From: Dehalococcoidia bacterium
Lineage (GTDB): Bacteria > Chloroflexota > Dehalococcoidia > GIF9 > UBA5629
Direction: 5' to 3'
Assembly: GCA_016930155.1 (NCBI GenBank)
Contig: JAFGHL010000054.1
Coordinates: 1 to 56,758, forward strand
Length of the DNA: 56,758 bases
Shown: positions 50,162 through 56,758 of the stretch, piece after piece
Position numbering within the stretch: position 1 is the first letter of the stretch
Layout: each line of letters opens with the position of its first letter
Program-made: the position numbers and the translations under genes
The notes under the pieces: model-generated
What the model saw: only the letters and a program-made list of their open reading frames with translations
Told to the model about the DNA's origin: nothing
The model's database searches: none

Positions 50162-50476
50162 ATGGATAACGCCGTGGGTTCAATATTGGGGTTTCCCTGG
50201 GATTATAAACATTGCGCAGCGAGTACGCTTGTCCGCACCGGGGCCTGCGTATTACACGCAGTCGTGATCAACGACATCTCTTTAGCCGACGGCGTAAAGG
50301 TGACGATTTACGATAACACCGAGGCCAGCGGGGACGTGATCGCCATCATAAACATCGATGCGACCAAGACTCACTTCGTCAATCCCGTTACATTACTCTA
50401 TGACGTGAAGTGCGAAAAGGGAATTTACGCCTCTTTCAGCGCTGACGAAGGCGATATTACCATCACATATAAATAG
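50162..50476 (+). CDS. Hypothetical structural protein
   Basis: 104 residues, beta-rich (VTIYDNTEASGDVIAIINIDATKTHFV, LYDVKCEKGIYASFSADEGDITITYK), behind AGGAGGT. The shape is that of a small beta-sandwich, as seen in head decoration or fibre proteins. No family assigned. Confidence 0.65.
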   Translation: MDNAVGSILGFPWDYKHCAASTLVRTGACVLHAVVINDISLADGVKVTIYDNTEASGDVIAIINIDATKTHFVNPVTLLYDVKCEKGIYASFSADEGDITITYK

Positions 50477-50483
50477 GTGAAAC

Positions 50484-50840
50484 ATGACAGCGACCTATGA
50501 CATAAATACAGATATAGGAAAAATCCGGCTCCTAATTGGGGACACAATTTTGACCCCGGCTCCGCATTTCACGGACGAGGAGCTGCAGGTTTTTTTGACC
50601 CTCGAAGGCTCGGTCAACCTGGCCGCTGCCGCGGCTCTGGAGGCCTGGGCTGCGTCCTTCTCCGAAAGCGCTACCAGTGAGACCATCGGCGACTATTCTT
50701 ACTCCAAAAAGTCTGTCCAGAATAAGCTCGAACTTGCTCAGAAGTTAAGAGACAAGGAAAACAACACCCCAGCCATGGGATGGAGCGAGATGGATCTGGA
50801 GACCTTCGGCGAGAACACCGGTGAAGGCCTGGAGACGTAA
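50484..50840 (+). CDS. Head-tail connector (gp6-like)
   Basis: 118 residues. The start TYDINTDIGKIRLLIGDTILTPAPHFTDEEL and the helical remainder fit gp6/gp15-type adaptors that bind under the portal. The gene end overlaps the next start by one base. Confidence 0.75.
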   Translation: MTATYDINTDIGKIRLLIGDTILTPAPHFTDEELQVFLTLEGSVNLAAAAALEAWAASFSESATSETIGDYSYSKKSVQNKLELAQKLRDKENNTPAMGWSEMDLETFGENTGEGLET

Positions 50841-51166
50841 TGTCTTACGACGACCTCTTAACAAACACCTGCACGATTCGACGTTACACGGAAGGCGCCC
50901 AGGACGCATACGGCAATCCCTCTCAGACATGGGCGGACCTTCATGTAGACGAACCCTGCCGTGAATCGTATCCCACAAATAGAGAAATCAAAGTCGGCGC
51001 TCAGGTTGTGATCTATGATATCCAACTATTTCTCGGCAACATCGACGTCACCGAGCGCGACCAGGTTATTTTGAATAGCCGGACATACGAGATTTTATCA
51101 GCATCACCAAGGCGAGGTGAGGATAGCGTGCATCATATGGAACTCAAGCTCAGGACAGCGAAATGA
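50840..51166 (+). CDS. Head-tail joining (stopper) protein
   Basis: 108 residues, beta-rich. The opening TCTIRRYTEGAQDAYGNPSQTW with VIYDIQLFLGNIDVTERDQVILNSRTYEIL is the usual pattern of phage head-tail joining proteins. Overlaps both neighbours. Confidence 0.78.
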   Translation: MSYDDLLTNTCTIRRYTEGAQDAYGNPSQTWADLHVDEPCRESYPTNREIKVGAQVVIYDIQLFLGNIDVTERDQVILNSRTYEILSASPRRGEDSVHHMELKLRTAK

Positions 51167-51528
51167 AGATTAACGTATCCGTGAAAATGAATTTGAAGGT
51201 TCCTGAAGCCCTGGCAAAGGTCAAGGAGGCCGCACGGTTGGGCGTGAGGGACACTGTCGTGGATATCGCCCGCGATGTCAAAAATATCCATCCCTGGAAA
51301 AACCAGACTGGTAACAATATGGAATCCATCACGATGGAAGTCTCCGGGATGGGTGATAACCAGGTCGTGGATCCCGACGGGATAGAAGGGGCGGTTTACT
51401 CACAGAGCGGCTACGGTGGATTTCTGGAGACCGGGACCGCCGAGATGCCACCGTTCCCTTATTTCCGGCCTGCTCTTGACACTCACAAAGACGAACTTGC
51501 CCCGAATATAAAGAAGCACATGCCATGA
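51163..51528 (+). CDS. HK97 gp10-like tail-completion protein
   Basis: 121 residues. VRDTVVDIARDVKNIHPWKNQTGNNMESI, then YGGFLETGTAEMPPFPYFRPALDTHKDEL is the gp10 hallmark. Overlaps both neighbours by four bases. Confidence 0.82.
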   Translation: MKINVSVKMNLKVPEALAKVKEAARLGVRDTVVDIARDVKNIHPWKNQTGNNMESITMEVSGMGDNQVVDPDGIEGAVYSQSGYGGFLETGTAEMPPFPYFRPALDTHKDELAPNIKKHMP

Positions 51529-51926
51529 TTGATTCAAACGCAATCATCCGCGCGTATTTATTAACTCAAGCAAGTCTCACGGCCTTGATCGGTACGCGTT
51601 TATATTCATCTTCACTCCCAGCTGGTTACACTCTGCCGGCTATTTGCTACTCAACACGAGGAGGAGATTCAGACGAGTACATACCCGAGATCATTCAGCC
51701 TTCCAAGCAGTTCAGATGCTATGACGATGACCCCATCGGAGCGAGAGCCGTCTACCGTGCTCTCTATGACGCCTTGCAGGGTATTCAGAACGTAAAAGTG
51801 GCTATATCCGGAACTGATTACTATATCCTCTCCGCAAAAGAGGAAGTCCAGGGACAAGATTTGATCGATCCCGATGTTCCTAATCTTTATTATGTCCTGA
51901 CATTTTTCTCCATTCTACTCAGATAG
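51525..51926 (+). CDS. Tail terminator-like protein (DUF3168-like)
   Basis: 133 residues. IIRAYLLTQASLTALIGTRLYSSSLPAGYTLPAICY, then a central helix (AVYRALYDALQG) fits the tail-terminator group that caps the tail tube. Position between gp10-like and tail tube supports this. Confidence 0.75.
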   Translation: MIDSNAIIRAYLLTQASLTALIGTRLYSSSLPAGYTLPAICYSTRGGDSDEYIPEIIQPSKQFRCYDDDPIGARAVYRALYDALQGIQNVKVAISGTDYYILSAKEEVQGQDLIDPDVPNLYYVLTFFSILLR

Positions 51927-51935
51927 GAGGTTTCC

Positions 51936-52157
51936 ATGAAAAAGAAAGACGACCGTCTCTTACCTGCTTCGGAGTTTCCTGACCCTGATGGTCTCATGCC
52001 GGATCCACGGCGTGCGAAAGAAAAGCTCAAGGCAGAATCAAAGGAACCTAAGCCTGAGATAAAAACCGAGGAGGATGAGGAGCGGACTGAGGATATTCAG
52101 CAAGAAAACATTTCTCAAGAAATAAAATCCACAAAAGCGGATAAATACAGGAGGTAA
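51936..52157 (+). CDS. Highly charged, disordered small protein
   Basis: 73 residues, nearly all Lys, Glu, Asp, Pro and Arg (KEKLKAESKEPKPEIKTEEDEE). Behind AGGAGGT and two bases before the tail tube gene. No fold expected; function unknown. Confidence 0.6.
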   Translation: MKKKDDRLLPASEFPDPDGLMPDPRRAKEKLKAESKEPKPEIKTEEDEERTEDIQQENISQEIKSTKADKYRR

Positions 52158-52159
52158 AT

Positions 52160-53233
52160 ATGGCAAAGACGATCAAAAACGTATTAGTGGGAGTGGCGAC
52201 TCTCGCAATCAAATCACCTTACAGTGAGAGCATTGCAGAGTGGTCCGCCGCTCAGAAGCAAGCCGGCAACCATTCGGCCAAGCTCTACAAGGACGGAACC
52301 GGCAGCGACGGATCCACGCATGTACAGTTCACTCCGCCCACGGGGATCACTTTAGCGAACTGGACAGCCGGGATTGCTGCAGGGAAGTATTCCTTCTATC
52401 ATTACTGCTCGGCTGTCTCGGGGAACTTCGCGCAGTTTGAGTTCCGCTTCGAGGACCCGAATTCAGACGCCTGGGTAGAGATCACTGCAGTTCCCCTGCA
52501 GTCTTACTTAGGGACCGCAGCCTGGGTGCTTAAGACTCTCGTCGACGGTGATAACTGCGGCTATGGGGGCGTCGGAGAGGCGGGCGCGTCCTTCTTCAAC
52601 TGGGGCCCGCTGACAGCTCTAAGCGCTGTTGAGGCCGCCGTCAACGCGGAAGGCGTTGTCGACTCAGCTTCAGACTGGATTCTCTCTCGTGTGAGACTTG
52701 AATTATGGGAGGCTACGCCGGAAAGGACCTGCTACATCGATACCGTGAAGGTCAACGATGTCACTTACACCATGGAGCCGGGGGGCACGGCGCCTGCTCT
52801 TTCTTTAGACAGTGGATATGTCGAAGTCGGGTACACAGCCGACGGAGTGACCTTTGAATACAACGCCACTACATCTCCAATCAAAGTGGAGGAAGAGACC
52901 TTTCCCCTGGACCTGCCGATCACCGAGGAAAGCATCGCAATTAAATGCAACATGGCCGAGAGTTCCTTATTCAACATTGATAAGGCCATGGCCGGGGCAT
53001 CGTTGTCGGGGAACGTCATCACGTTAGGAGGCGGCGTGCAGAAAAAGGTCGCTCTTAAGCTCGTCGGGACCTCCCCAGATGGATTCTCAAGGACGATCTA
53101 TGTTCCCCTGGCTGCAGCGACCGGCGGCGTCAGCACGGCGTTCAAGAAAGGCGAAAAGAACGTCCTCCCGGTGGAGTTCCAGGCCTTAAAAGGCGATTCC
53201 GACGTCTGCACAATAATCGATAACGCGGTTTAG
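52160..53233 (+). CDS. Major tail tube protein with a large insertion
   Basis: 357 residues behind AGGAGGT. The first 18 (AKTIKNVLVGVATLAI) and residues about 215-357 (GYVEVGYTADGVTFEYNATTSPIKVEEETFPLDLPITEESIAIKCNMAE and following) read as a tail tube protein. Residues about 20-210 look like an inserted beta-sandwich of the kind seen in jelly-roll binding modules (YSFYHYCSAVSGNFAQFEFRFEDPNSDAWVEIT). The insert should project from the tube surface. Confidence 0.72.
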   Translation: MAKTIKNVLVGVATLAIKSPYSESIAEWSAAQKQAGNHSAKLYKDGTGSDGSTHVQFTPPTGITLANWTAGIAAGKYSFYHYCSAVSGNFAQFEFRFEDPNSDAWVEITAVPLQSYLGTAAWVLKTLVDGDNCGYGGVGEAGASFFNWGPLTALSAVEAAVNAEGVVDSASDWILSRVRLELWEATPERTCYIDTVKVNDVTYTMEPGGTAPALSLDSGYVEVGYTADGVTFEYNATTSPIKVEEETFPLDLPITEESIAIKCNMAESSLFNIDKAMAGASLSGNVITLGGGVQKKVALKLVGTSPDGFSRTIYVPLAAATGGVSTAFKKGEKNVLPVEFQALKGDSDVCTIIDNAV

Positions 53234-53235
53234 TC

Positions 53236-53619
53236 ATGAGAACAGAAGAGGAAAAAGTAGCCCGTGCATCAGTGTCTGTCACACTGGGAGGGAGAGAGTA
53301 TTCAATTAGACAGCTCCCCCTTGTGGAATCAAGGGAGTGGAAAAAGCAGATTGCCAGTCTATTAGCCGAGGGATTCAGGACCACAAAAATTACCGCCGAT
53401 GACCCCGAGAAATTCAATGAGGCGCTGAAGGTCTTTATGATCGATGCGCCGGATGCCATGGTGGATCTGTTTTTTTCCTACGCCAAGGACCTTGACCGGG
53501 AAGAGATCGAAAGTATCGCCACCGAAACCGAGATAGCGGTAGCCTGGGAAAAGGTAAGAGAGGTGGCCTTCCCTTTAGCGCAAACACTGATGCAAACCAT
53601 GACAAAAATGCTTCCGTAG
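53236..53619 (+). CDS. Tail assembly chaperone, first frame
   Basis: 127 residues, right before the frame-shifted partner and the tape measure gene, the universal position of the siphovirus tail chaperones (lambda gpG-like). SVTLGGREYSIRQLPLVESREWKKQI and the helical rest fit. Ends TLMQTMTKMLP; a run of five A at 53604-53608 near the end permits a -1 shift. Confidence 0.78.
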   Translation: MRTEEEKVARASVSVTLGGREYSIRQLPLVESREWKKQIASLLAEGFRTTKITADDPEKFNEALKVFMIDAPDAMVDLFFSYAKDLDREEIESIATETEIAVAWEKVREVAFPLAQTLMQTMTKMLP

Positions 53620-53624
53620 GGGAA

Positions 53625-53822
53625 GTGTTTGAATTTCTCTTAATTGAATGGCATTTACCACCTGACTATATCATGTCGCACTGGACGGAAGAATTGTTCG
53701 TCCTGATGGTCGATAAACTTATAGCGCGTAAAAAGAGAGAGGTAACTGCTATTCAAGGGCATTCTACAGAGGTTCCAGATGATCAGTTTTTCAGCATGAT
53801 AGGAGCTAAGCATGTCCATTAG
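53625..53822 (+). CDS. Tail assembly chaperone, second frame (lambda T-like)
   Basis: 65 residues if begun at GTG 53625, but the frame is open back through the end of the first chaperone gene and is -1 relative to it. After a shift near 53604-53608 the product would read KNASVGEVFEFLLIEWHLPPDYIMSHWTEEL, which joins smoothly. Independent initiation is possible but the site AGGGG is too near the GTG. Overlaps the tape measure start. Confidence 0.72.
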   Translation: MFEFLLIEWHLPPDYIMSHWTEELFVLMVDKLIARKKREVTAIQGHSTEVPDDQFFSMIGAKHVH

Positions 53823-55974
53823 CATAGGCGATGCTGTACTCAAGATAACAGCCGATGATAAAGACGTCGACAAAAAGTTCGATGACCTTGATAAAAAAAC
53901 CAAAGAAGCCGCCCAGAAATGGGAACGGAATCTTCGGATTATCGGAGCAGCAATGGTTGGCGTGGGTACGGGGCTTATTGCGGCTTTGGTTAAATCCACA
54001 GAAGCTGCTGCTCAAGAACAGGCCGGCATCGAACGCTTGAGAATATCCCTGAATAATGTCGGCATTGCATACGAAGGGGCCAACGGCGCCCTGGAGAAAT
54101 GGATCGACTCTCAGCAACAAAGTACGGCATTCGCGGATGATCAGCAGCGCGAAGCATTGTCTAATTTAGTGGTGGCTACCGGTGATTTGACCGAGGCGCA
54201 GGATTTACTGACTCTCTCTATGGACCTGGCGCGCTGGAAGGGCATGGACCTGTCTTCAGCGGCCGGGATAATTCAGAAAGTCTACGCTGGCAACATGGGA
54301 ATCTTAAGCCGATATGGAATCATTGTCGACGAGAACGCCACCAAAGAAGAAGCTTTAGCGGCCATTCAGAAAAAAGCGGCTGGCCAGGCAGCGGCTTACG
54401 CGAAAACCGCCGCCGGGCAGATGGAGCTACTTAAAAACAACATCGGCGACATTTCAGAAGCTATAGGCGCCACGTTACTCGATAATCTGACCGGCTTATT
54501 GAAAACAGTCAATGAGGTCATCCAGGCAATCAAAGAATGGATATCTAAAAACCCCGAATTAACCACGGGATTGACGATTTTTGTGGGGATACTGGGTCTG
54601 GCTTTGGTAGGGTTAGGAACTTTTATTGCACTTAAAGCGGGTGTCTTAGCAGCGGGAATTGTGATGGGAGCTGGTTTTACAGCTGCACTCGGCCCTATAG
54701 GATTGATCATTCTCGCCATAGCGGCCGTGATTGCGATAGGTGTGCTTCTCGTACAGAACTGGCAGAAGATTGTCGACTTCTTCACCGGCGCTGAAAGAGA
54801 AAAAACGAAAGTCACCAAAGAGGAACTTGAAAAGCAAGTCAAACTTCAGAAGGAAGCGAACGCGAAACAGCTTTCAGAAGCCACGGCATCCAGCTCTAAA
54901 TCCAAGGAAGCTCTGAAAAAGCACTACGGCGTCATAGAGGGATACGCAAAGCAGGAAAACAAGACCCTCATGGATTTAGCCAGGGATGCTTCGGAAGCCC
55001 GAGAGAAGGCCATCGACAGAGACATGGATGCCGAGCGCGACGCTCACGATGAAAGGATGCGGATGATAGATGAGGAGTACGATGCCAAGATCGATACCTT
55101 GGATGCGGAGACCAACGCGGCGATTTCAGGACTGGAAGGGCAGATCAGTTCCCTTGATGCAGCTCAAGCGGCAGAAGACAAAGCCCAGGAAGATCGCGAA
55201 AACGCCATCAAAAAGGCGGAATTAGAGGAGGCGGTCGCAAACGCTAAGACTGCTCAGGAGAGGATGGATGCTCAAGAAGAGTTACAGGACTTCCTCGAAG
55301 AGCAGGAACGGGAACGTATCAGAGACAGCCGGGAAACGCAGAAGGATGCTCTACGGCAGCAAATTCAAGCCATCAGAGACAACGCTTCGCTTCAACGCGA
55401 TCAACTCCAAAAAGAATACGAAGAGAAAAAAGACCATGAGAACAGTCTATATTCTGCGGTCAAGGATCGGCTCCAGGCTGAAAAAGACGGTCTCGATGAT
55501 GCATTAAAAGCGGAGTTAGTCCGACTCGAAGAAGAACGCCAGGCTTACGAAAACAACGAAGACATGAAACTCGCCAAGCTCAAACAAAGCATCGAGGAAC
55601 AGGATGCCGCTTTGCAGGCTTTTCATGACAGGGAATTAGCCCGCATAGAAAAGGGCACTTATACTACCTCTTCCCAGCCTATCTCCGGCGCAGGCCCGCT
55701 ATCGGGGTCCACTGGGTTGAGTTGGTGGGATCAATTTGTTCAAGAAATGAACCAGAGATACGCGATCCCCTCATTCGCGGGATTCGAGGGTGTCATCCCA
55801 GGAATCCCGGGCACACCGATTTTAGCAACAGTCCATGCCGGGGAAAGGATTTCTCAAGGCGGAGGCAACACCGTCAATATAATCAATCCTTCGGTGCGTT
55901 CGGACGCGGACATAACCCAGATCACCCGTCAAGTCACTAAAGAGATGGAACGCATGAGGCAATTACGTGCATAG
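53812..55974 (+). CDS. Tape measure protein
   Basis: 720 residues. N-terminal ISIGDAVLKITADDKDVDKKFDDLDKKTKEAAQKW, a hydrophobic region (about 250-315), and a very long charged coiled coil (about 325-610) are typical. The C-terminus (GFEGVIPGIPGTPILATVHAGERISQGGGNTVNIINPSV) is the motif shared by many short tape measure proteins. Its length predicts a tail of about 100 nm by the usual 1.5 angstrom per residue rule (inference). Confidence 0.92.
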   Translation: MSISIGDAVLKITADDKDVDKKFDDLDKKTKEAAQKWERNLRIIGAAMVGVGTGLIAALVKSTEAAAQEQAGIERLRISLNNVGIAYEGANGALEKWIDSQQQSTAFADDQQREALSNLVVATGDLTEAQDLLTLSMDLARWKGMDLSSAAGIIQKVYAGNMGILSRYGIIVDENATKEEALAAIQKKAAGQAAAYAKTAAGQMELLKNNIGDISEAIGATLLDNLTGLLKTVNEVIQAIKEWISKNPELTTGLTIFVGILGLALVGLGTFIALKAGVLAAGIVMGAGFTAALGPIGLIILAIAAVIAIGVLLVQNWQKIVDFFTGAEREKTKVTKEELEKQVKLQKEANAKQLSEATASSSKSKEALKKHYGVIEGYAKQENKTLMDLARDASEAREKAIDRDMDAERDAHDERMRMIDEEYDAKIDTLDAETNAAISGLEGQISSLDAAQAAEDKAQEDRENAIKKAELEEAVANAKTAQERMDAQEELQDFLEEQERERIRDSRETQKDALRQQIQAIRDNASLQRDQLQKEYEEKKDHENSLYSAVKDRLQAEKDGLDDALKAELVRLEEERQAYENNEDMKLAKLKQSIEEQDAALQAFHDRELARIEKGTYTTSSQPISGAGPLSGSTGLSWWDQFVQEMNQRYAIPSFAGFEGVIPGIPGTPILATVHAGERISQGGGNTVNIINPSVRSDADITQITRQVTKEMERMRQLRA

Positions 55975-56695
55975 CTTTACGTATCGAGGGATTGATTTCT
56001 CTGATTATTTGATCATTACTCAACATGATATACCTATGGACCATGAGATCAGCGCTGTGCAATTGGTCTATAAAGCGTATGCCGATGACAGCAAACTCAC
56101 CCCCAAGACTATCTCGCTTGGGGTAGCGATGACAGCCGATGATATAGCAACCTTGAAAACCAATATCGACACGGTCAAGGGTCTTTTGAATACGAATGTT
56201 GATCAGCATCTCATTTTGGATTCCCTTAATGACAGATATTGGAATGCGAGGTTTAAGAGCCTGACCGGCAGGATTAAAAACGTTTTATTCCAGGGGAGTC
56301 TGGAATTCCTTTGTCTCGATCCCTGCGCTTACGGGAATGACGAAGTCTCCGAAGATTACACCGACAATGAAGACCCGGAGATTATCACGATAACCCCCGG
56401 AGGGTCCGCGTTAATCGAGCCGGTGTTCATCCTGACATCTTCAGTGGTTGATGCCACAGCGGATATAAGAATCAGGAACGAGACTCTTGGAATGGAACTT
56501 GAATGGACTGGAGCTATCGGAATCGGCGGGCAGCTTTCAATAGACTGTGCGATATGGCATGTAATGCTGAATGGGGTAGCTTCCATGAATATCACGGGGC
56601 AATTTCCCGTTCTGTCACCGGGGATAGCGAACGTATTTGAAATCTATGGCTTCACGGGAAACGTGAACATAACATACAGAAACAGATTTATTTAG
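55967..56695 (+). CDS. Distal tail protein (Dit)
   Basis: 242 residues, GTG start overlapping the tape measure stop. The N-terminal FTYRGIDFSDYLIITQHDIPM, RYWNARFKSLTGRIKNVLFQGSLEFLCLDPCAYG, and the galectin-like C-terminal half are those of Dit proteins that form the hub at the tail tip. Confidence 0.85.
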   Translation: MHSFTYRGIDFSDYLIITQHDIPMDHEISAVQLVYKAYADDSKLTPKTISLGVAMTADDIATLKTNIDTVKGLLNTNVDQHLILDSLNDRYWNARFKSLTGRIKNVLFQGSLEFLCLDPCAYGNDEVSEDYTDNEDPEIITITPGGSALIEPVFILTSSVVDATADIRIRNETLGMELEWTGAIGIGGQLSIDCAIWHVMLNGVASMNITGQFPVLSPGIANVFEIYGFTGNVNITYRNRFI

Positions 56696-56704
56696 GAGGT
56701 AAAC

Positions 56705-56758
56705 ATGGCCAACGCATTGTTTGACAAAGGCAGAGAAGGGTTTTTGGATGGGTCGATA
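56705..56758 (+). CDS. Phage structural protein, cut by the window edge
   Basis: Begins MANALFDKGREGFLDGSI behind AGGAGGT. This N-terminus is common in phage tail or fibre-associated proteins. Only 18 residues are visible. Confidence 0.6.
   Translation, partial: MANALFDKGREGFLDGSI

Larger units (their letters stand above)
24479..56758. mobile_element. Prophage, left 32 kb (siphovirus-like), open at right edge
   Basis: Starts at the tRNA-Lys remnant. It holds, in order, a lysogeny module, early regulators, a PRTRC cassette, replication-type genes, terminase, portal, head, connector and tail genes ending in a distal tail protein. A long tape measure protein, tail tube and chaperones without sheath genes indicate a non-contractile long tail. 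Integrase, lysis and receptor-binding genes are not in the window and should lie to the right, with the intact tRNA-Lys gene and second att site. Confidence 0.93.

Overview
The window joins ordinary bacterial chromosome (1 to about 24,478) to the left 32 kb of an integrated tailed phage (24,479 to the right edge). The host genes (HypA/HypB, a short alpha-glucan phosphorylase, PfkA, PpsA, an ADP-forming acyl-CoA ligase subunit, a CrtI-like flavoprotein, a steroid-reductase-like membrane enzyme) and their style suggest an anaerobic Chloroflexota bacterium, probably Dehalococcoidia. That is inference: there is no rRNA or other marker here.

Host part. uvrA and a lipoprotein run right. hypA/hypB run left. 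A central carbon block (glgP, pfkA, ppsA) is followed by lepA and hemW. A leftward pair encodes a steroid-5-alpha-reductase-like membrane enzyme and an NAD-dependent epimerase. A rightward set holds a CoA-ligase alpha subunit, a PAS protein and a DUF1648-type membrane protein. After these come a leftward CrtI-like oxidoreductase with a 27-codon ORF, an SDR, a membrane protein, tRNA-Ile, ilvE, tRNA-Leu and a small membrane protein with a perfect palindromic terminator.

Prophage. The left end is a tRNA-Lys(CTT) remnant from anticodon loop to CCA, as expected for integration into the anticodon loop. The intact tRNA, the other att site and the integrase should lie past the right edge. The immunity region has a leftward repressor plus a membrane protein, two divergent promoters sharing the same -10 operator sequence, and a rightward, apparently leaderless Cro-like gene. 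Next come two BRO-N proteins (one fused to a ParB-type helix-turn-helix domain), small early genes, and a 485-base gap rich in base-paired structure.

The most remarkable part is at 30,906-35,592, a PRTRC-type cassette: ParB-like protein, ubiquitin-like PRTRC-C, a PRTRC-F candidate, E2-like PRTRC-B, JAMM-peptidase PRTRC-A and E1-like ThiF, interrupted by an HNH gene. Together these give an apparently complete ubiquitin-like conjugation and removal pathway carried by a temperate phage. DNA-binding, replication, HNH and MazG-like genes follow.

Late genes start after a strong promoter that runs straight into an intrinsic terminator, then an initiator-like tRNA(CAT) and GTCATA repeats at the small terminase gene. 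The order is the usual siphovirus one: terminase, portal, head morphogenesis, protease, decoration protein, capsid, connectors, tail tube, frameshifted tail chaperones, tape measure, distal tail protein. Unusual domain additions are a methyltransferase on the head-morphogenesis protein, ChaB plus protease plus scaffold in one chain, a lipoprotein signal on a DUF2190 decoration protein, and a large insertion in the tail tube protein. Several structural genes (46,009, 47,715, 48,947, 50,162, 51,936, 52,160, 56,705) carry strong AGGAGGT ribosome binding sites.
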